NCBI RefSeq assembly: GCF_030929555.1
Contig: NZ_JAVFVT010000037.1
Coordinates: forward strand, 17,047 to 81,046
Length of the DNA stretch: 64,000 bases
From: Paenibacillus sp. LHD-117
GTDB taxonomy: Bacteria; Bacillota; Bacilli; Paenibacillales; Paenibacillaceae
Direction of reading: 5' to 3'
Shown: positions 58,843-64,000 of the stretch, in pieces
Layout of the letters: every line of letters starts with the position of its first letter
Position numbering within the stretch: position 1 is the stretch's first letter
The notes under the pieces: model-generated
Told to the model about the DNA's origin: nothing
Seen by the model: the letters and a program-made list of their open reading frames with translations, nothing else
The model's database searches: none
Translations under genes and position numbers: made by a program

Positions 58843-59571
58843 CTACAGCGTTACCCAGCCGAACTTGATGGAGTTGATTACCGCTTGCGTGCGGTCATCG
58901 ACTTCCATCTTCTGAAGGATACTGCTGACATGGTTCTTTACGGTTTTCTCGCTGATGAACAGGAATTCTCCGATCATCTTGTTGCTCTTGCCTTCCGCCA
59001 TCAAACGCAGCACTTCCGCCTCGCGGCGCGTCAGCGGACTCTCTTCCGCCGCGTGATATTTCACGCCTGCTTCCTTGGCCGCGGCCGCTCCCGTCGCCAC
59101 GCCCATCTCGTCAAGGTAGGTCATGCGGCGAAGCTGGTTGATCAGCTTGCCCGTTACCTTCGGATGGATGTAGGAATAACCTTGATGCACGGAACGGATC
59201 GCGTTGATGAGCGACTCCGCCTCCATGTCCTTCAGCAGGTAACCCGTCGCGCCCTTGCGAAGGGTTTCGAAGACGTAGCTCTCGTCGTCATGAATGGATA
59301 AAATAATGACCTTTACGTCCGGGAACATCGACTTCAGCCGCTCGGTCGTTACGACGCCAGTCTCGATGGGCATATTAATGTCCATCAGCACAATCTCTGG
59401 CATGGTATGATTGCAGAACTCCATGACTTGGATGCCGTCCCCGCATTCGCCGATCACTTCGAGGTCGTTCTCCATATTCAGAATGCGCTTTAATCCTTCG
59501 CGGAACAGTTGATGGTCGTCAGCCAATAAGATCTTGATTTTATGCGGGCCGTTAGCCGTGGTCTGATTCAT
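58843..59571 (-). CDS. degU: Response regulator DegU
   Basis: DegU controls degradative enzymes, competence and motility in Bacillus. The 242-residue protein has a receiver domain with LLADDHQLFREGL, phospho-Asp in IVLMDINMP and Lys in GYLLKDM, and a LuxR-type helix-turn-helix at the C-terminus (SPLTRREAEVLRLMAEGKSN, ISEKTVKNHVSSILQKM). A linker of about 30 residues is richer in Ala and Gly than in B. subtilis. I chose the ATG at 59571 with AAAGGAG upstream. It overlaps degS by 20 bases. Confidence 0.96.
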   Translation of the reverse strand: MNQTTANGPHKIKILLADDHQLFREGLKRILNMENDLEVIGECGDGIQVMEFCNHTMPEIVLMDINMPIETGVVTTERLKSMFPDVKVIILSIHDDESYVFETLRKGATGYLLKDMEAESLINAIRSVHQGYSYIHPKVTGKLINQLRRMTYLDEMGVATGAAAAKEAGVKYHAAEESPLTRREAEVLRLMAEGKSNKMIGEFLFISEKTVKNHVSSILQKMEVDDRTQAVINSIKFGWVTL

Positions 59572-60739
59572 TAGTCTCAATCTCCTTTCTATGTTCGGAA
59601 GTCGTAGGGATATCTATTACAATCTTCGTACCTTGTCCCGGTTTTGAGTCTATATCCAACCTTCCTTCGATCAACTCCACCCGTTCCCTCATTCCGACTA
59701 GGCCGAAATGCGCATTGCGCGTGGTCGGATGGTTGATCGTTTCTATACGGAAGCCTGCTCCGTTGTCCTGTATCGTAAGCGTGATAACCTGCGGCTTAAA
59801 ACATATTTCCAAGGATACATGGGAAGCGCCGGCATGCTTCAGCACGTTCGAGAATGCCTCTTGGACCATGCGGTAAATCGCCGCTTCCATGGCCGACGGC
59901 AGCCGGATTTCCTTGCCGATCAGATCGAATTTGGTGTGGACTTTGGCTTTCTCCTCGAAGTCCTGGGTGAACTTCCGAAGTGTCGGGATAAGTCCGAGGT
60001 CGTCCAGCGCCATCGGACGAAGATTAAAGATGATCTTGCGAATTTCTTCCAAACCGGAGCGGACCTGACCCTTCAGATCGACCAGTTCGTCTTGCACCAG
60101 CTCGAATTGCCCTTTGATAAGCATTCGTTCCGCGATTTCGGTACGCAGCACGATATTCGCGAGCGACTGCGCTGGGCCGTCATGGATTTCTCTCGCGATC
60201 CGTTTGCGCTCTTCTTCCTGCGCCAAAATAATTTTTAACCCAAGCAGCTGCCTGGTCTTCGCTGATTCCAAAATACGCGTAACTTGATTCAAGTCCCCCG
60301 ACAAATATTCGAGCACGACATTCATCTGGGAGGCGATCATCTCCGCGCGCTCGACGGATTTCTCGACGTTGCGGACCCGTTTCTGCAAATCATCGCGACG
60401 GGATTTCAGATAATTTTCCTTCTCGCGATAGACCATCAGATCCAGCTGGATCTGAGTGGCCTTCTCATAAGCGGATTTAATATCCTCTTCCTTATATCGC
60501 ACGAAGTCGCGGCTGACCTCGGTTAGTCGTATTCGGGCGAGCCTGTATTCCTGCTCCAGCTTGTCCACCTTATCAATCGTGCGAATCGTCTCCTGGAGGA
60601 CTTGGTCGAGCTCCTGCTCGAGCGCTTCGAGCTCCGAACGGGCCGATTCGCATATTTCGTAAATTTGATACTTGCTGTCCTCCATCACCTTGATGGCATT
60701 GGCTATGACTCTATTGATGTCGACTGTCAGGTGATCCAC
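59552..60739 (-). CDS. degS: Sensor histidine kinase DegS
   Basis: A cytoplasmic kinase of about 395 residues (DegS of B. subtilis: 385). It has the N-terminal coiled-coil sensor domain (EICESARSELEALEQELDQV to about 170), the HisKA_3 box with phospho-His in ERKRIAREIHDGPAQSLANI, the conserved RPMALDDLGLIPTLRKF, and the ATPase N and G boxes (MVQEAFSNVLKHAGA, DNGAGF, FGLVGMRERVELIEG). No membrane segment. The start is uncertain: I chose GTG at 60739 (VDHLTVDINRVIAN); AAGGGAG lies about 12 bases upstream. It phosphorylates DegU, encoded downstream. Confidence 0.94.
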   Translation of the reverse strand: MDHLTVDINRVIANAIKVMEDSKYQIYEICESARSELEALEQELDQVLQETIRTIDKVDKLEQEYRLARIRLTEVSRDFVRYKEEDIKSAYEKATQIQLDLMVYREKENYLKSRRDDLQKRVRNVEKSVERAEMIASQMNVVLEYLSGDLNQVTRILESAKTRQLLGLKIILAQEEERKRIAREIHDGPAQSLANIVLRTEIAERMLIKGQFELVQDELVDLKGQVRSGLEEIRKIIFNLRPMALDDLGLIPTLRKFTQDFEEKAKVHTKFDLIGKEIRLPSAMEAAIYRMVQEAFSNVLKHAGASHVSLEICFKPQVITLTIQDNGAGFRIETINHPTTRNAHFGLVGMRERVELIEGRLDIDSKPGQGTKIVIDIPTTSEHRKEIETNESDHG

Positions 60740-60837
60740 GGCAGCATGGCACTCCCTTATCCCTATAGAGGCGTCCAATAGCCCACTTTTGATCACGATG
60801 TATACCAAGAAGCATATTCGACGTCGAATCTTGAATT

Positions 60838-60932
60838 CAGCCGGAACTTCCGGTGCTCACGTAGCTTCCACTACGCTCCGCTCCTCATTTCCTAGCTTCA
60901 TCCAACCTTCTTGGTGCTGAAAACTGGGCATT
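60838..60932. repeat. Possible dispersed intergenic repeat with hairpin
   Basis: A GC-rich stretch upstream of degS (from CAGCCGGAACTTCCGG through GGTGCTCACGTAG / CTACGCTCCGC to TTGGTGCTGAAA) has nested inverted repeats and no coding frame. Its style resembles repeats found between genes in Bacilli. I have one copy only, so the class is not certain. Confidence 0.35.
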
Positions 60933-60996
60933 TTGAACACGTACATATAGGATATTCCTTACTATCATACCACACTATAGCCCTACGCCGTCCAGC

Positions 60997-63708
60997 TTAA
61001 TCTATTGTTATCTGTCTTAATTTATCCTCATATTTCACTTTGAAACCAAGCTTCTCCGAGAAAAGACGGATCGGGATCAACGTTCTTCCGTTCTTCGTAA
61101 AAGGAGCCACGTCGGACGTATAACGGACGCCGTTCAGCGTATAGTCCTTCCGTCCGATGGTCATCTCCAGCATCTGCGAGCCCCGAAGCACCGTAACCCG
61201 TCTCGTCTTCTCGTCGTATAGGACTTCCGCTCCCATTGCTTCGGTCACGAACCGCAGCGGAACGTAGGTCGAGCCCTTCTGGATCAGCGGCGCGGCTTCC
61301 AGCGTCAGCGCCTTGCCGTTCACCGTGGCTTTCGAGCTGCCTACGGTCATGACGATCGAAGCTCTTGCAGGCTCCTTGACGACGGCCGCCGTACGGAGCG
61401 CAAGATTGTCGATCGCGATGGCGCCAACGGGAATCTTCTCGACGTCTGCTTGGCCTAAAGTCACGACATAGACCCGCTTCAGCTTGGCCGGGAACGCGAC
61501 TCCCGCAGCAGCGAGATCGATCTTCACGTTTTTCCAGCCGGTCCAGTTCAGCTCCTTGGCGATGTCCAGCAGATGGACCTTGCCCGCGGTGTCGACGATC
61601 TCCGCCCGCACCCAGTTGTTGCTCGTATCGCTGTACACGTCCATCGTCAGGGACGTCGGCGAGCCGGCTAACGTCAGACCGTTGCCCAGTACGGCATAAG
61701 ATGCCCTTGTGCCCGTGCCCGACGAGAAATCGTACGAAATTTGCAGCGCTTTGCCGCTCTTCTGCTCCGGCAGATCGCTAACCAGCTTGACCGAGCCTTT
61801 CGTCGTTTCCTTCGGCGTCACCTGCGACGTGATGAGGTAACGCGAAACTTCGAAATCCTCGAGCGTTGCAGCCTGCTCGCCCTTCACGAACGGAATCATC
61901 GCGCCGTATCCGTCATAACGGGCGATCGCATAACCTGTCGTCGTGTCCGGCTCGATGCCGTTTACGGCGACGGCACCGTTTTTGTACTCTCCGTCAAAAC
62001 CGACGAACTCCCACGCGAACGAGTCGCCGGAAAGGTTGTACGTGCTGCCGTTCTTCAATTTAACCGTGATCGGAACTTGCAGCGCAGAACCGCTTGCGAG
62101 CATGCCGGCGGATGCGTTGATCCGCATGGAAGCGATCTGGTCCTGACCGATCACCTCGACGTCATAGCTCGACGTCACGTCGCCCGACGTGACGGTCACC
62201 TTCGTTTTGCCAATTTTGGTCGCGGTGAAGACGTTGCCGCTGAACGTGCCGACGGCCGCCGACGTGCTCCACGTCTGCGAGGCCGGATCCACGGTCATCG
62301 GGTTATAATAAGTATCATAGCCGCTTGTCGAATAGCTCATGCTTTGGCCGAGCAGCATGATGTTCGCGCCCTTCACGATCATGCCCTTCAGCTTGCCTTG
62401 AGGCGCGTTCGTAAAGACGCCGATGCCGTTCGTCACGGCGCGCTGCGAGCTCTCCTGCGTCGGATGCGCCAGCTGCAGCGACGTGCTGCCGAGCGGCCGC
62501 TCGGTCATCGTCGTCGAGCCGCCGCCATCGAGGTTCATGCCCTTATGCACGCCGAGCTGAACCATCACCTGCTGAAGCTCCTTCAGGCTTAGGCCGGTAT
62601 TGCCGCCCGACTTCTCCGCCGTGATCAAATACACTTTCGTGCCGTCCTTGGAATAACCAATGCCGGATCTCGACGTGTAGGAATTGCCGCTGACGCCGGC
62701 AATGTCCCTGGAGAACGGAGCCGCCGCGCTATTGTCCACGAGCAGCGTATGGCCGCCGATCAGCATGTCATACGTCGAGGGATCGATCTTCGTGCCGAGC
62801 GTCTTCGACATCAATGCGTAATCCGCCGTTACCGGCTCGCCGGCCTTCAAGTTCTCTTGTATGAACTTCGATGCCGCTCCATGCGCTCGAAGCACATAAC
62901 CATTTTCCGGAATGGCGGTCTTGATCGCCTCATTGACCTTAATCTCCGCAACAACCCCGTCAATGATAAGCGCTTCCGTCGGTTTCGTCGCCGAATTCAT
63001 CGGACGTTCCGCGCCGCCCCACTCGCTCGTGTAGATGTACATCGCATCCACATGGCTGTATGTAACGCCATCCACCTCGGGATAATAAGCCGACTTGTTC
63101 AGTCCCTCTAACGGGAACGTATTGCCGTTCTGGGCGGTTACCGTCCCGGTAAATGAATACGAATCGATGACAGGCTTACGGTCTTTCGTCAGCGCGAACG
63201 CGTACATGCCTTTCAGCTTCGACGGGCTGGACGTCAACTCCCCGCCTTGCACCTGAGCGCCAAGCGGCGCGCCTTCACTGTTCGACATGATGAACACATC
63301 GCCGTTAATGCCGCCGATCGCCCCGTTTTCATTCGTCATATTCAAAATATTGTTCCGCTGGCCCACGCTATTGCTCTTGCCGCTCATCGTATCCAGTGAA
63401 ACATATGGATTCGTCAGATCGACCTCGATGACATGCACGTCGGTCTGCACGCTTTTGTTGCTTCTGTTCGTATAAAATATGTAGTCCAATCGCTTCGCGC
63501 CCGACGTCAACATCGACTGCGATTTCAGCTTGAGCTGCGTCGTTGCCGCGGCGCTCGCCTGCGACACGAGCATTTGCCCCCAGCTCTCCGGCGCGATCGA
63601 CGCGAACGGCCCCGTAATCAATATGCCGCTCATCGCCACGACGATAACTTTTGTCCCTAAGTGACCTCTCTTCTTCAACCGGCCGTTAATGCCCTTCAAC
63701 TTACCCAT
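60997..63708 (-). CDS. Secreted phosphodiester glycosidase-family (NAGPA) protein with copper amine oxidase-like stalk domain
   Basis: A 903-residue exported protein. A basic N-terminus and hydrophobic segment (VIVVAMSGILITGPFASIAP, cleavage near ASA-A) lead to a phosphodiester glycosidase domain (about 95-430) with GAIGGINGDVFI, SRSGIGYSKDG and the hallmark MNLDGGGSTTMTERP. Then come an Ig-like/Big-type segment (MTVDPASQTWSTSAAVGTFSGN), a carbohydrate-binding-like domain (TLEDFEVSRYLITSQV... NWVRAEIVDTAGK) and a C-terminal copper amine oxidase-like 'stalk' domain (VPLRFVTEAMGAEVLYDEKT, LIPIRLFSEKLGFKVKYEDK), which many Paenibacillus secreted proteins use as a wall-binding module. The family includes the enzyme that uncovers mannose-6-phosphate in animals and YomE-type proteins in bacteria; the substrate here is unknown. 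Confidence 0.87.
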   Translation of the reverse strand: MGKLKGINGRLKKRGHLGTKVIVVAMSGILITGPFASIAPESWGQMLVSQASAAATTQLKLKSQSMLTSGAKRLDYIFYTNRSNKSVQTDVHVIEVDLTNPYVSLDTMSGKSNSVGQRNNILNMTNENGAIGGINGDVFIMSNSEGAPLGAQVQGGELTSSPSKLKGMYAFALTKDRKPVIDSYSFTGTVTAQNGNTFPLEGLNKSAYYPEVDGVTYSHVDAMYIYTSEWGGAERPMNSATKPTEALIIDGVVAEIKVNEAIKTAIPENGYVLRAHGAASKFIQENLKAGEPVTADYALMSKTLGTKIDPSTYDMLIGGHTLLVDNSAAAPFSRDIAGVSGNSYTSRSGIGYSKDGTKVYLITAEKSGGNTGLSLKELQQVMVQLGVHKGMNLDGGGSTTMTERPLGSTSLQLAHPTQESSQRAVTNGIGVFTNAPQGKLKGMIVKGANIMLLGQSMSYSTSGYDTYYNPMTVDPASQTWSTSAAVGTFSGNVFTATKIGKTKVTVTSGDVTSSYDVEVIGQDQIASMRINASAGMLASGSALQVPITVKLKNGSTYNLSGDSFAWEFVGFDGEYKNGAVAVNGIEPDTTTGYAIARYDGYGAMIPFVKGEQAATLEDFEVSRYLITSQVTPKETTKGSVKLVSDLPEQKSGKALQISYDFSSGTGTRASYAVLGNGLTLAGSPTSLTMDVYSDTSNNWVRAEIVDTAGKVHLLDIAKELNWTGWKNVKIDLAAAGVAFPAKLKRVYVVTLGQADVEKIPVGAIAIDNLALRTAAVVKEPARASIVMTVGSSKATVNGKALTLEAAPLIQKGSTYVPLRFVTEAMGAEVLYDEKTRRVTVLRGSQMLEMTIGRKDYTLNGVRYTSDVAPFTKNGRTLIPIRLFSEKLGFKVKYEDKLRQITID

Positions 63709-63835
63709 TCGTCCTGCAACTCTCCCATCCTATGTATCTATTAATAATAGACTACAAGTTTGATAGAAAAGTTACGGTATTTAGCATAAAAGACAACTTT
63801 CACGTTACGTGCCTGAAATAAATTTTACTTATTGC

Positions 63836-64000
63836 TAGAGTGAAGGGCTGACACAAATTCAGCCCCTCCTCATCAAACCGTACGTGAGGTTTTCCCTCAT
63901 ACGGCTTTCCGATGTTCGTCTATCATGTGCATGCAGATTACAAGAGCGTTTTGAGCCCACACTGTTTGGACATAAACTTAACCTCGCCGATGGAACTTAT
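63836..64000 (-). mobile_element. 3' end of a group II intron (domains V and VI)
   Basis: On the minus strand, AAAGCCGTATGAGG, a GAAA-type loop and CCTCACGTACGGTTT (about 63909-63872) form domain V, with the AGC triad and a 2-base CG bulge on the 3' side. A second hairpin, GGGCTGA and TCAGCCC (63864-63844), follows as a domain VI-like element. The intron's reverse transcriptase would lie past the right edge. No reading frame is visible in the last 90 bases. The exact 3' junction, near TCACTCTA, is an estimate. Confidence 0.8.

Overview
The window is Gram-positive chromosomal DNA, most likely from Paenibacillaceae (Paenibacillus or Cohnella type). This rests on gene order: prfB, secA, hpf, fliT, fliS, fliD, flaG, hag, csrA, fliW, yviE, flgL, flgK, flgN, flgM, yvyF, comFC, comFA, then degU and degS, is the order known from Bacillus. 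LPXTG surface proteins, SigA/SigD-type promoters and strong AGGAGG ribosome binding sites agree. The sequence is GC-rich overall, but the fliD-flaG-hag stretch is visibly richer in A+T. Almost all genes are on the minus strand.

Layout. 1-6.3 kb: a partial gene of unknown function, pcrB, a plus-strand methyltransferase behind a 26-bp palindrome, a large U32-family protein, a sugar isomerase-like TIM barrel protein and a small membrane protein. 6.4-11.5 kb: the uvrB-uvrA operon with a promoter and LexA-like operator. 11.5-19.1 kb: a REC/winged-helix/BTAD regulator divergent from a giant LPKTG adhesin of about 2,034 residues with six SdrD-type B repeats. 19.2-25.0 kb: an envelope and division cluster, ftsE-ftsX-M23 hydrolase-ctpB-minJ. 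25.4-26.9 kb: a VanW/G5 protein. 27.0-35.4 kb: argCJBDFGH behind tandem ARG boxes that cover the promoter. 35.6-41.4 kb: a YitT-family protein, prfB with its programmed frameshift, secA, hpf and a cold-shock gene. 41.5-51.2 kb: late flagellar genes with SigD promoters and a CsrA-type hairpin in the hag leader. 51.3-55.1 kb: comFC, comFA and an unknown membrane protein. 55.4-58.7 kb: an accessory island with a second LPKTG protein carrying a 24-bp tandem repeat, a tnpB-only IS relic with two frameshifts and an omega-RNA-like 3' end, and a 5'-truncated GH16-PA14 glucanase. 58.8-60.8 kb: degS-degU. 61.0-63.7 kb: a secreted phosphodiester glycosidase-family protein. The right edge holds the 3' end (domain V) of a group II intron.

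How the genes work together. FtsEX probably controls the adjacent M23 hydrolase, with CtpB and MinJ downstream. The arg cluster converts glutamate to arginine apart from making carbamoyl phosphate. FlgM (anti-SigD), CsrA and FliW form the known checkpoint on flagellin synthesis. DegSU and ComF link motility, competence and secretion. I found no CRISPR array, tRNA or rRNA. I did not find a clear new multi-gene system. The best leads are the orphan palindromic operators (1.1 kb and 35.4 kb), the adhesin with its private-looking regulator, and the interrupted glucanase/TnpB island.
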